24,805 nucleotides of DNA from Candidatus Alcyoniella australis (lineage in GTDB: Bacteria; Lernaellota; Lernaellaia; JAVCCG01; Alcyoniellaceae), in the NCBI GenBank assembly GCA_030765605.1, contig JAVCCG010000140.1:1-24805 (forward strand), written 5' to 3'. Below are positions 10,103 through 17,736 of the stretch, in pieces; the stretch's first letter is position 1, and every line of letters starts with the position of its first letter. The notes under the pieces are model-generated. The model ran no database searches. It was not told the origin of the DNA and was given only the letters and a program-made list of their open reading frames with translations. Both the position numbers and the translations under genes were made by a program.

Positions 10103-10963
10103 CTAGGGCAGGCCTTCCAGCCGCTGTTGAGCCAGCGTGGCCTGCTCCGAGTTCGGGTCTCTTCTGATCAGCAATTCATAAGCCGATCTTGCCCGAACCT
10201 TGTTGCCTAGATATTCGTAGCACAATCCGATCTTGAAAAGCGAGCCCTGAATTTGCGAATCGTACCCGAACTTTAACACCTTATCGTATTCGATCAATGC
10301 CTGGGACCAGTCCTTGAGCTCGAAGTAGCACTCGCCGAGCAGGAACTGGGCCCGCGGCACGCGGTCCGATTTGGGGAAACCGCGGATCAGGCTGTTGATC
10401 TCGAAGATCGCCAGACCGAAGTCGCGCGAGTCGTACAGGGCCCGGGCTTTATCAAAGGCTTGGTCCGCCTGGCCGTCCGAGCTCAGATCGTTCTCACCAC
10501 CGCTGGCCGGTGCGCAAACCTCGGGCAATGCCGCGCCTTGGGGCGGGGCGCTGATAATCTCGCCCTGATCTGTGGCATTCTCGGTCGAGTTGGCTGAATC
10601 GTTTTCGCGGTTGCCCAGTTGAGCCATTGAGATGCCGGCCAAACCCCGCGACCGTTGAGGGTCGATGAATCCGCCGTTGGATTTCGCGGCAGGGGCGGAG
10701 CCGCCGATGATCACCTGCGGACGCACGAACTCGCGGTTGAAGCGATCGAGATCCTGGCGGTTGTTCTGCACCGCCTCGTGCAGTACGAGCATCGAGTTGT
10801 TCAGCTCCTCAAGGCGGATCGCCAGATTGGCGGTCGTGCGTTGCAGCTCGATCAGCTGAGTCTGTAAGTCCTGGATTTGGCGGGTATAGTCCGAGCGGCT
10901 CGTGCAGCCGTACAGCGGCGCGAGTAGTAATAAGCCGACCAATACAAGGCTGTACCTAATCAC
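10103..10963 (-). CDS. TPR outer-membrane lipoprotein, YbgF/CpoB- or BamD-like
   Basis: The product has a lipoprotein signal (VIRYSLVLVGLLLLAPLYGC, lipobox LYGC), a coiled-coil segment (heptads in QIQDLQTQLIELQRTTANL and onward), a low-complexity linker and a C-terminal TPR array (AFDKARALYDSRDFGLAI, FLLGECYFELKDWSQALIEYD, IGLCYEYLGNKVRARSAYELL). This order of coiled coil then TPR resembles CpoB/YbgF of the Tol-Pal system, but no tol or pal gene is nearby, so the role is inferred as envelope upkeep. The GTG at 10963 is chosen because it gives a 20-residue lipoprotein signal; a TTG at 11008 would add 15 residues and also fits the mapped promoter. It is co-transcribed with the LysM gene downstream. 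Confidence 0.82.
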   Translation of the reverse strand: MIRYSLVLVGLLLLAPLYGCTSRSDYTRQIQDLQTQLIELQRTTANLAIRLEELNNSMLVLHEAVQNNRQDLDRFNREFVRPQVIIGGSAPAAKSNGGFIDPQRSRGLAGISMAQLGNRENDSANSTENATDQGEIISAPPQGAALPEVCAPASGGENDLSSDGQADQAFDKARALYDSRDFGLAIFEINSLIRGFPKSDRVPRAQFLLGECYFELKDWSQALIEYDKVLKFGYDSQIQGSLFKIGLCYEYLGNKVRARSAYELLIRRDPNSEQATLAQQRLEGLP

Positions 10964-11028
10964 CGGCCCCGCTTGCCGGCCCGCATTATCGCCGATAATC
11001 CGAGCCAAACGCTGTTTTTCGTAATTGG

Positions 11029-11057
11029 AAGATACGTTGCACCGTGGTGTTTGTCAA
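11029..11057 (-). promoter_or_regulatory. Sigma-70 promoter of the lipoprotein-LysM operon
   Basis: On the minus strand, a perfect TTGACA -35 (11057-11052), a 17-bp spacer and TATCTT (11034-11029) form a near-consensus promoter. A T/A-rich stretch just upstream (about 11058-11085) could act as an UP element. Transcription should start near 11022. Confidence 0.8.
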
Positions 11058-11138
11058 CAAAAAAAACAATATTAATTAAGTGCGTTATGCAACTTTGTTA
11101 AAGCGATGGTTAAGGTCGTGGCCGACCCTTGGCCCGGG

Positions 11139-12356
11139 CTAGTCGGGCATCATCGAGAGTGCGATGATCGCGGCGCAGACTGCCAGCGCCACGATCAGCA
11201 CCGCCCAGATCGCCCAGCGCGGCGCGCGTTTTTTTGCGGCCGAATCCGGCGCGGCGGGCTCGAGCTGCGTCTGTTTCTCAACGTCTTGAACATCGGTCGG
11301 CAGCTCGTCGGCCGCTTGCGGCGTGTCGGACGAGGTGAGGAATTCGCCGAACAGCTCGCGCGCCTCCTGGTGAACCTCGTCTCCGGTGCGGTCCAGGAAC
11401 GAACGCGTGGCCGTGTTCGCGTCGGCCGGGGGCTGTTGTTGATCCTGGTCAGCGGGCTGCTGCTCGGGCACGAACATATCGATCGAGTCCTCGCGCTTGG
11501 GCTGCTCGGGCTCAGGCTCCGGTTCGGGCTCGGGCTCGGGCTCGGCGATCCGGGGTACGAACGGCTGCAACAGGGTCCAGAACAGGCTCAGGTCGGCCAG
11601 CCGCTTTGCCGGGTCGGGCTCGCAGGCCGCGGCCACCAACTCGTCGAGATCCTCGGGAATATCGCCTGAGACCTGACGCGGTCGAGCCGGTCCGCGTCGG
11701 TTGATCTGGCCGGTGAGCATCTGCATTAAGATCATGCCCAGGGCGTAGATGTCGGCGCGGCGATCGACGTTGCCGCCGAAGCTCACCGCCTCGGGCGCCA
11801 TGAAGTGGTAGACGTCGCCCAGCCCCAGCTGGATCGAGGCGAAGCGCGAGAACGGCAGCAGATGCGAGGTGCCGAAGTCGCTGAGCAGGATCTCAAAATC
11901 GTCGTCGAGCTCGCCGCGCAGCAGCACGTTTCCCGGCTTGAGGTCGCCGTGCACCTTGTCCGGCGGGATGTTCCAAAGCAGTCGCGCCAAGCGGTCGCAG
12001 ATTGCCGCGGCCTGCTCCAGGGGCAGCGCACCCTGGGCCTGGGCCAGCAGCCGATCGAGCCCTTGGCCGCTCACCAGCGGCATCAGCACGGCCTTGCGTG
12101 TCTCGTGCTGCACAAAGGCCAACGGCGTTACCACCCCCTCGCAGCGCGGAGTCGCCGCGCGCAGCACCTGCTCGATGCGTTCAAGCTCGATCGATTGGGG
12201 GATCGTGCGTTCGAGAAACAGCTTGAGCGCCAGGACCGAGCCGTCCTGGGAGTCCTTGACGCGGTAGACCTCGGCCAGGCCGCCGCTGCCGATGTAGCTC
12301 AGCACTTCGTAGCGCTGGGCCAGTATGTCACCGGGCGAGTAGCTTCTGGTAATCAT
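11139..12356 (-). CDS. Tail-anchored Hanks-type Ser/Thr protein kinase
   Basis: The 405-residue product has a protein kinase domain (about 16-268): glycine loop GSGGLAEV (23-30), ATP lysine Lys45 (LALKLF), catalytic loop HGDLKPGN (136-143), DFGTS (160-164), APE (187-189) and a conserved Asp202 in RADIYALG. The HRD arginine is replaced by Gly, so it is a non-RD kinase. An EPEPEP linker (271-284) and a Gln/Asp-rich low-complexity stretch follow. One membrane helix (381-401) lies at the extreme C-terminus with only a few residues beyond it, so the kinase faces the cytoplasm on a tail anchor and has no extracellular sensor domain. No Shine-Dalgarno sequence precedes the ATG at 12356. Substrates are unknown; the upstream C25 peptidase and the downstream envelope operon are on the same strand. 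Confidence 0.9.
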   Translation of the reverse strand: MITRSYSPGDILAQRYEVLSYIGSGGLAEVYRVKDSQDGSVLALKLFLERTIPQSIELERIEQVLRAATPRCEGVVTPLAFVQHETRKAVLMPLVSGQGLDRLLAQAQGALPLEQAAAICDRLARLLWNIPPDKVHGDLKPGNVLLRGELDDDFEILLSDFGTSHLLPFSRFASIQLGLGDVYHFMAPEAVSFGGNVDRRADIYALGMILMQMLTGQINRRGPARPRQVSGDIPEDLDELVAAACEPDPAKRLADLSLFWTLLQPFVPRIAEPEPEPEPEPEPEQPKREDSIDMFVPEQQPADQDQQQPPADANTATRSFLDRTGDEVHQEARELFGEFLTSSDTPQAADELPTDVQDVEKQTQLEPAAPDSAAKKRAPRWAIWAVLIVALAVCAAIIALSMMPD

Positions 12357-12369
12357 GTTTTAATTGTCA

Positions 12370-12397
12370 GCTATATCGAGGTTTAAGCGTTTTTTAA
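12370..12397 (-). promoter_or_regulatory. Weak promoter candidate for the kinase gene
   Basis: On the minus strand TTAAAA (12397-12392), a 16-bp spacer and TATAGC (12375-12370) lie just before the kinase ATG, in a 90-bp AT-rich gap after the peptidase gene. Each hexamer matches 4 of 6. Start of transcription would be within a few nt of the ATG. This is weak evidence; read-through from the peptidase gene is equally possible. Confidence 0.25.
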
Positions 12398-12446
12398 TGT
12401 GTCACATCCGCGGTGCGCTGTCCATCTTGCATCATCTTCAATTTTT

Positions 12447-14609
12447 CTATTGGCAGCCGCACGAGTCGTCGTCATCGTCGTCGTCGCCGCCAACATCGTC
12501 GTCGCCGCTGTCGTCATCGTCGTCGTCGCCGCAGCCCTCGTCGATCTCGCCGTTGCAGTTGTTGTCCACGCCGTCGTCGCAGACCTCGTCCGCATCGGGA
12601 TTGATCGCGGCGTCGCCATCGTCGCAGTCGTCCTGGCAGACCATGAAGCCGTCAAGGTCGAGGTCGACCTCGTCCGCGCCCGGCGCGCCGTCGCAGTCGT
12701 TGTCGATCCCGTCGCATTGCTCGGGGTTGCCCGGGAAGCGCAGCGCGTCGCGGTCGTCGCAATCCAGTCCGTCGCACTGCGCGCCGTCGACCCCGTCGTC
12801 GTCCCAGTCGCAGTCAAAGAGCATCGGCGTCTGCGGATCGCCGAACAGCAGCAGCTCGTACATCTGGTAGCGCATCATCGTGTTCGGGTCGAGCAGCGCG
12901 ATGTTGGCCTCGCGGCTGTAGTCGTGGGCCGCGCCGAGCTCGTGGATATCCTCGGTGAACAGCGCGTCGGCAAAGGTCCAGTCGTAGACGCTGCTCGGGC
13001 CGTCCAGCCGCCCCTCGAGGTAGAAGCCGTAACGCGAGTTGGCGATGTAGGCAAACGCTCCGGCCCCGGTCTTGTCGGTGAAGTACTCGACGATGCAATC
13101 GCCCGAATAGTAGCCGCCGTAGGTCGAACGCGAATCGATCGAGCCCGCGTAACAGCCGTGGGACCAGCCCAGGTAATAGGTGGTGTTGGTCAGGTCGTAA
13201 ACGTCGGAAGTGTAGAAGGACATGTTGGACGTGACGTTGCTGTGGCCGCAGTGGTTGACCCACTGGTGCTCGTTGCTGTTGATGTTGTTGACGATCGCCG
13301 AGTAGCTCAGCGTGCCCAGGTCGGAGTACAGCCGCGTGGCGTCGACCTCGTCCATGTGGTCGTGAATCAGGTTCTTGATGTCGCCGCCGGAGGTGTACGA
13401 ATCGAGCGTCTCGCCCACGAGCATCACCTTGCGCGGCGCGCCGTTTTGCTCGAAGCCCATGATCTTGGCGATCTGGTTGTTGGCCTCGTCCACCGTGTCC
13501 GCGGCAATTCGGCCCACGCTGAGCTCGTACATCAGGTCGACCTCGCCGCCGCCCTCGCCGTCGGTGGGCTCGCCGAACTTATCGTCGCCGTCGAAGTTGT
13601 ACGAGCCGTCCAGGCAGCCGAAGTACAAATCCGAGGCCATCACCGTCTCGGTGTAGGTCGTGGGGCCGTCGGGGTCGATCCCGGTGACCCACAGCATGCG
13701 CATCGGCGCGGTCCAGCCCGCGGGGTTCGAGCCGTCGACATCGCCGACGATCAGCAGAAAGCGCGTGCCCCAGTTGGCGTAGATGTCCTGGGCGAACGCG
13801 CGCACCTTGGCCGTGAGGTCCGCGCCGCTGTAGTTGGCCTCCACGTCGGTCAGGGTGTAGACCGTGGCGCTCAGGCCCCAGACCGCGGCCTTAAAGTCGG
13901 CCAGCGTCTGCATTGTCGCGGCGAACGAGGCCGGGCAGAGGATCACGTATTCGTACTCCTCGGTCGGCGATTTATCGGCCGCGTACAGCGCCAGGTACGA
14001 TGGATTGTCCACCAGCCGCGCCAGGGTCTCAAGGTCGGACGCCGATCCGCGAAACGGCATCTGCGGCTCGATCGGCTCGACCGTCCGGGGCGCGGTCTCG
14101 ATGCTGATATCCATCTGACGGGCGTGGGTCAGTCGGCCGCTGAGCGGCTCGTACTGGGTCGGTTGCAGCCGCAGCGGCAGGATCTGCACGCCGAGTTTGC
14201 GCTGCACGTCGAAGACCTCTACCCCTTCGCCGGGGTAGGCGCTTTGGCTTAGGTAGACCGCGGGATCGCGCCAGCGCGGGCCGGGCGTGGCGTCGGTCTC
14301 GCCGCAGAGCTTGCGCAACGCTCCCACAGGCGCCAGCTCGAGATCCTGTTCGAGCAACATCACGTCGCCGGGAGTTACGCGCACCGACAGCAGCCGGCTT
14401 TGCGGCGGCAGCGCCACGTAGACCGTGCGCACGGGCATCGCGGGTCGACCCGGCACCGCCAGCATTGGCGATTGGGACTCAAGCTCGACGCCCTGGGCGC
14501 CGAAGTGCAGTTGCGGCTCGGTAAAGCTGTAGCTCAAATTGATTGTGGCGGCCGCAGCGGGCACGGAGAGCGTCGCGATCAGCGCGGTCAGCAGCAGTAG
14601 ACGTCGCAT
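12447..14609 (-). CDS. Secreted C25 (gingipain-like) cysteine peptidase with MopE-type metal-binding repeats
   Basis: The 720-residue product has a signal peptide (MRRLLLLTALIATLSVPAAAA), an N-terminal beta-rich propeptide-like part (about 22-205), and a peptidase C25 domain (about 215-595). The domain holds VGD (288-290), ASDLYFGCLDG (325-335), VGRI (366-369), the likely catalytic His456 (NHCGHSN) and the nucleophile Cys486 (WSHGCYAGS), 30 residues apart. Next come Cys/Asp repeats of the MopE-like type (CDGLDCDDRDAL, CDGIDNDCDG, CDDGVDNNCNGEIDEGC), which likely bind Ca2+ or another metal. The end is an Asp-rich tail finishing in SCGCQ. The ATG at 14609 has a GGAG site 5 nt upstream; a longer in-frame start would precede the signal peptide. 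The protein is probably exported or displayed on the surface. Confidence 0.88.
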   Translation of the reverse strand: MRRLLLLTALIATLSVPAAAATINLSYSFTEPQLHFGAQGVELESQSPMLAVPGRPAMPVRTVYVALPPQSRLLSVRVTPGDVMLLEQDLELAPVGALRKLCGETDATPGPRWRDPAVYLSQSAYPGEGVEVFDVQRKLGVQILPLRLQPTQYEPLSGRLTHARQMDISIETAPRTVEPIEPQMPFRGSASDLETLARLVDNPSYLALYAADKSPTEEYEYVILCPASFAATMQTLADFKAAVWGLSATVYTLTDVEANYSGADLTAKVRAFAQDIYANWGTRFLLIVGDVDGSNPAGWTAPMRMLWVTGIDPDGPTTYTETVMASDLYFGCLDGSYNFDGDDKFGEPTDGEGGGEVDLMYELSVGRIAADTVDEANNQIAKIMGFEQNGAPRKVMLVGETLDSYTSGGDIKNLIHDHMDEVDATRLYSDLGTLSYSAIVNNINSNEHQWVNHCGHSNVTSNMSFYTSDVYDLTNTTYYLGWSHGCYAGSIDSRSTYGGYYSGDCIVEYFTDKTGAGAFAYIANSRYGFYLEGRLDGPSSVYDWTFADALFTEDIHELGAAHDYSREANIALLDPNTMMRYQMYELLLFGDPQTPMLFDCDWDDDGVDGAQCDGLDCDDRDALRFPGNPEQCDGIDNDCDGAPGADEVDLDLDGFMVCQDDCDDGDAAINPDADEVCDDGVDNNCNGEIDEGCGDDDDDDSGDDDVGGDDDDDDDSCGCQ
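12453..12560 (-). repeat. Imperfect GAC trinucleotide repeat coding the Asp-rich tail
   Basis: The 3' end of the C25 peptidase gene is a run of GAC/GAT codons interrupted by Ser, Gly and Val codons (seen as CGTCGTCATCGTCGTC on the plus strand). It encodes blocks of six, three and seven Asp residues. Such repeats are prone to slippage. On the opposite strand it creates a long false open frame. Confidence 0.75.
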
Positions 14610-14707
14610 GTTCACTCCATGGGTTTGTCTCGCAGAAAATAGCACCTCGCGCGTTTGGAAAAAAGATGCCGCGCGCGCGGAGCGCTGAAAGTTTTTACGT
14701 TACGCAA

Positions 14708-14737
14708 TTGCATGTATCCGGGTGATGTATTTATAGT
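14708..14737 (+). promoter_or_regulatory. Promoter candidate for the radical SAM gene
   Basis: TATAGT at 14732-14737 is a good -10 element; 18 bp upstream is TTGCAT (14708-14713), a poor -35 (3 of 6). The region is AT-rich against a GC-rich background and lies 25 nt before the start codon. It sits in the 152-bp gap between divergent genes. Confidence 0.4.
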
Positions 14738-14761
14738 CTGCCTCTATTTGGGAGTAGGGAC

Positions 14762-16255
14762 TTGGCCAAGATTATCTTGATTCAATCATCGTCGGACTAT
14801 CCGGAGCGGGTGGTCAGTCAGCCCATCGGGCTGATGAGCGTGGCGGCCTGCCTGCGCCAGGTCGGGCACCAGGTATCGATCTACGACGACAACTTGCTCG
14901 ACCAAGGTCCGCAGGCCGCAGCCGCAATGGTGGCGCGCGAACGGCCGGACGTGGTCGGCCTGACCGCGGTGAGCATCGAGATGCCGTTCGTGCATCGCGC
15001 GGCCACGGCGATCAAAGACCGGGTTCCCGGGCTGCCGCTGGTGATCGGCGGGGCCCACGCCACGGGCGATCCGCTGCGCACGCTGGCCGATCCCAACATC
15101 GACTACGTGGTGGTGGGCGAGGGCGAACGGACTTTCGTCGAGCTGGTCCAGACCTTGGGGCGCGGGGGCGATCCGCAGCAGGTGCCGGGGTTGGCCCTGC
15201 GCAGCGACGGGCTGCCGCTGTTGACCGCGGAGCGCGTGCCGATCGAGGACCTCGACGCATTGCCCTTGCCCGCATATGAGCTGATCAACGTGCCGGCCTA
15301 CTTCGACGTGTTTCGTTCGAGCATCCTGTTCAAACGCCGCGAGCACATGGCGCTGTTTACATCGCGCTCGTGCCCCTACAAGTGCATCTATTGCTTCTCG
15401 GTCACTGGCGGCAAATACCGCGTGCGTTCGGCCGAGGCCGTGGTCGAGGAGATCGACTATCTGGTCGCCGAGTACGGCATTCGCGAGGTGGCGTTCCAGG
15501 ACGAGGTGTTCAACCTACAGCCCGAGCGGGTCAAGGCGATCTGTCGGCTGCTGATCGATCGGCCCTACCGCGTGGCGATCTCGCTGGTCTCCGGCGTACG
15601 CGGCGACATCCTCGACCGCGAGACCGTGCGGCTGCTGGCGCGCGCCGGAGTTTACCGCACGGCGTTCGGCATTGAGAGCGCCAGCCCGCGGATACAACGC
15701 GAGATCCGCAAGAATGTGGACCTCGAGCGGCTGACCGAGGCTGTGCACTGGTTCCACGACGAGGGCGTGATCTGCCACGGATTTTTCATGATCGGCCTGC
15801 CCGGCGAGACCCAAGAGGAGGCGCGCAGCACAATCAAGATGTCCTGCGAGCTGCCGCTGGACTCGGCCGGATTCGCCAATCCAGTGCCGATGGTCGGCTC
15901 GAGCTGGTACAAACAGATCGTGGCCCAAGCCGGTACCGAGGCCGTAGTCGAATACAACCAGACCTACCACCATTCGGCCACCAACTACTCGGCGATGGAC
16001 GACGTGACCCTCGAGCGCATGCGCCGATTGGCCTATCGCAGGTTTTGGCTGGGCAATTTGCGCGTCCTGCGGTTGCTGTTCAAGGTTCCGCTGAGCCTCA
16101 AGCTCTATTCCAAGCTGGCGCGCGCCGCGCTCTACCGCTTTTTCCCGCAGCTTTCGGCGATCAAGGTCGAGGCGCCGGCCGCAACGGCTGCTGCTGCTGA
16201 TTTAGTGAGTAACGGACCGCAGCCGGTCCCCGCCGCGACGATCAGTCCCGACTGA
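14762..16255 (+). CDS. B12-binding-domain radical SAM protein
   Basis: The 497-residue product has an N-terminal cobalamin-binding-type Rossmann domain (about 1-140: QPIGLMSVAACLRQ, GLTAVS, VIGGAHAT, YVVVGEGE) and a radical SAM domain with the 4Fe-4S motif Cys204-x3-Cys208-x2-Cys211 (SCPYKCIYC), followed by AFGIESASP and GFFMIGLPGET. The canonical DxHxxG cobalamin motif is not seen, as in many members of this class. Such proteins methylate or rearrange lipids, cofactors or natural products; the substrate cannot be told from sequence. The start is TTG at 14762 with GGGAG 7 nt upstream. The C-terminus is Ala/Pro-rich (APAATAAAA) and its stop lies inside the end of the convergent PAS gene. Confidence 0.85.
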   Translation: MAKIILIQSSSDYPERVVSQPIGLMSVAACLRQVGHQVSIYDDNLLDQGPQAAAAMVARERPDVVGLTAVSIEMPFVHRAATAIKDRVPGLPLVIGGAHATGDPLRTLADPNIDYVVVGEGERTFVELVQTLGRGGDPQQVPGLALRSDGLPLLTAERVPIEDLDALPLPAYELINVPAYFDVFRSSILFKRREHMALFTSRSCPYKCIYCFSVTGGKYRVRSAEAVVEEIDYLVAEYGIREVAFQDEVFNLQPERVKAICRLLIDRPYRVAISLVSGVRGDILDRETVRLLARAGVYRTAFGIESASPRIQREIRKNVDLERLTEAVHWFHDEGVICHGFFMIGLPGETQEEARSTIKMSCELPLDSAGFANPVPMVGSSWYKQIVAQAGTEAVVEYNQTYHHSATNYSAMDDVTLERMRRLAYRRFWLGNLRVLRLLFKVPLSLKLYSKLARAALYRFFPQLSAIKVEAPAATAAAADLVSNGPQPVPAATISPD

Positions 16256-17009
16256 CCTTTCCGCGTTCCGATATATCCTGGACAAAACCGTCGATCCACT
16301 TGACGTGGCCTTGATCGTCCAGGCAGGGGTGCGAGGTGCACAAGACCTTGAGCAGCGAGCCGTCCTTGCGACGCAGACGCAGCCGCTTATCGCGCACTTC
16401 GTCGTTGAGCATCACTTCCTCGACCGCCAACTTGCGCTCCAGCGGATTTTCGTAGAGCTCGGACACGGGCATGCGCTTGAGCTCCTCGGCCGAGCCGTAA
16501 CCCAGCATCCGCGCCAACGAACGATTGGCGTAGAGGTAGCGGCCCGTGGGGCCGGGGGTCGTGCGATAGATGCCCAGGCTGATGTTGTCCATCAGCGAGC
16601 TGAACATCTGTTGGATGTCGTCCAGGCGGCCCTGCAGTTCGTGTTGGCTGCTCACGTCGCGGGCGATGATCGTCCCGCCGCAGATAAAGCCATGTTCGTC
16701 GTGGATCGGGCCGGAGCTGACCAAGACCGGCACCTCGGCGCCCGAGCGGGTTTTGAATTGCGTCTCGAAATCGTGGATCGGTTCCGCCGGAGGCAGCTCA
16801 TTATCCCCAAGTTTTGAGCCGGACAAAATCAGCCCCAGATAGGCCACGCACAGCTCGTCCCGGGTATAGCCCAGCATTAATTCCGCTGCCTCGTTGGCCG
16901 CGACGATCGCCCCCTGGGTGTCGATCACCAGCAGCGTGTCGGGGCACGAATCGATCAGCGCGTCGACCACGCGCTCGGGTAGGGTGTCGAGTAAATCGTG
17001 TAGAGCCAT
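16242..17009 (-). CDS. Stand-alone two-PAS-domain sensor protein
   Basis: The 255-residue product consists of two PAS domains and nothing else: PAS-1 about 15-125 (LLVIDTQGAIVAANEAAELM, ending in IARDVSSQHEL) and PAS-2 about 130-250 (GIYRTTPGPTGRYLYANRSL, LRLRRKDGSLLKVLCT, DGFVQDISER). No kinase, GGDEF, HTH or methyl-acceptor region follows, so it must act through a partner, or be the remnant of a larger sensor. The ATG at 17009 has no Shine-Dalgarno sequence; a TTGACA element 31 nt upstream suggests a leaderless transcript. Its 3' end overlaps the radical SAM gene by 14 nt on the opposite strand, and it diverges from flavodoxin. Confidence 0.85.
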   Translation of the reverse strand: MALHDLLDTLPERVVDALIDSCPDTLLVIDTQGAIVAANEAAELMLGYTRDELCVAYLGLILSGSKLGDNELPPAEPIHDFETQFKTRSGAEVPVLVSSGPIHDEHGFICGGTIIARDVSSQHELQGRLDDIQQMFSSLMDNISLGIYRTTPGPTGRYLYANRSLARMLGYGSAEELKRMPVSELYENPLERKLAVEEVMLNDEVRDKRLRLRRKDGSLLKVLCTSHPCLDDQGHVKWIDGFVQDISERGKVSRD

Positions 17010-17016
17010 AAAAAAT

Positions 17017-17046
17017 TACAATCGGACGCGGCCGGACGATTGTCAA
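17017..17046 (-). promoter_or_regulatory. Promoter candidate for the PAS gene
   Basis: On the minus strand a perfect TTGACA (17046-17041) precedes the ATG at 17009. A spacer of 17-18 bp leads to GATTGT or ATTGTA, both poor -10 elements; TGTAAT lies at a spacing of 20. Any of these places the transcript start within a few nt of the ATG. The weak -10 suggests the promoter is activated. Confidence 0.4.
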
Positions 17047-17061
17047 GCGTTGGGCAACGCT
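17046..17061. promoter_or_regulatory. Dyad operator candidate next to the PAS promoter
   Basis: AGCGTTG-GG-CAACGCT is a perfect 7+7 bp inverted repeat with a 2-bp centre. It touches the upstream edge of the TTGACA -35 element of the PAS gene, where an activator or repressor could act. The binding protein is unknown. Confidence 0.4.
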
Positions 17062-17110
17062 GGGCCGCGGCGGAAGCTCGATCAATAATCTGGGTTTAAA
17101 GCACAAACCC

Positions 17111-17122
17111 TGATTTAGATCA
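17111..17122. promoter_or_regulatory. FNR/CRP-type site candidate upstream of flavodoxin
   Basis: TGAT-TTAG-ATCA matches the core of the FNR/CRP-family palindrome (TTGAT-N4-ATCAA). The centre is about 73 bp before the flavodoxin ATG. No good -35 follows, but weak -10-like T/A-rich sequence occurs at 17144-17150, a geometry near that of class II activation. A redox- or oxygen-responsive regulator would make sense for a flavodoxin. A single site can arise by chance. Confidence 0.35.
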
Positions 17123-17189
17123 TTCCATTGCCGGGCCGATCGCTTTTAACTGGCCGCATGAGAGCCAGGACCCCCCGCAGGAGAAACGG

Positions 17190-17696
17190 ATGGCAAGCAT
17201 CGGCATCCTTTACGGATCGATGAGCTTCAATACGCGCAAGGCAGCGCTGCTGATCAAGAACATGCTTAACAACGGCAGCAACGTGCACGATATCGCCGAT
17301 TGCACGGCCGAGGACTTGTTGGAGTACCAGACCCTGATAGTCGGTACCTCGACCTGGGGCTTCGGCGACCCGCAGCCGGATTTGGAGGAATTCCTGCCCC
17401 AATTGCAAAAGCTCGACCTGCAGGGCAAGAAGGTCGCGCTGTTCGGCGTGGGAGACCAGCGGGCCTACCCCGACTCGTTCGTCAACGGACTGCGACCGCT
17501 GTACGAGGCGCTCCTTGCATGCGGAGCCGAGGTGATCGGCCGTTGGTCCGCCGAAGGCTATGATTTCATCCACTCGACGGCCTTGGAGGACGGGCGCTTT
17601 ATCGGCCTGGTTCTCGACGAGGACAACCAATCTTCGATGACCGTCGAGCGGGTCCGAGCCTGGGTCGAGCAGCTGCGCGTTGAGCTCGGACTGTGA
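17190..17696 (+). CDS. Long-chain flavodoxin
   Basis: The 168-residue product is a small FMN electron carrier. It has the phosphate-loop region LYGSMSFNTRKAALLI (a variant of the usual T/S-x-TGxT), GTSTWGFGDPQPDLEEFLPQ (isoalloxazine-side loop with the Trp) and FGVGDQRAYPDSF, a hallmark of flavodoxins. The insert after this, LACGAEVIGRW and GYDFIHSTAL, indicates the long-chain type. The ATG at 17190 has GCAGGAG upstream. It probably replaces ferredoxin under iron limitation or serves reductive enzymes such as radical SAM proteins; a radical SAM gene lies 1 kb away. It is a single-gene unit and diverges from the PAS gene. Confidence 0.9.
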   Translation: MASIGILYGSMSFNTRKAALLIKNMLNNGSNVHDIADCTAEDLLEYQTLIVGTSTWGFGDPQPDLEEFLPQLQKLDLQGKKVALFGVGDQRAYPDSFVNGLRPLYEALLACGAEVIGRWSAEGYDFIHSTALEDGRFIGLVLDEDNQSSMTVERVRAWVEQLRVELGL

Positions 17697-17736
17697 GCAT
17701 CGATGATCCGCCCCCCAACAGAGAAGTGGGGGAGAT

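Noticed and set aside
12399-14252. Plus-strand 617-codon open frame over the C25 peptidase
   Set aside because: It is the antisense of the peptidase gene; the Val/Ala-rich start comes from the GAC repeat read backwards.
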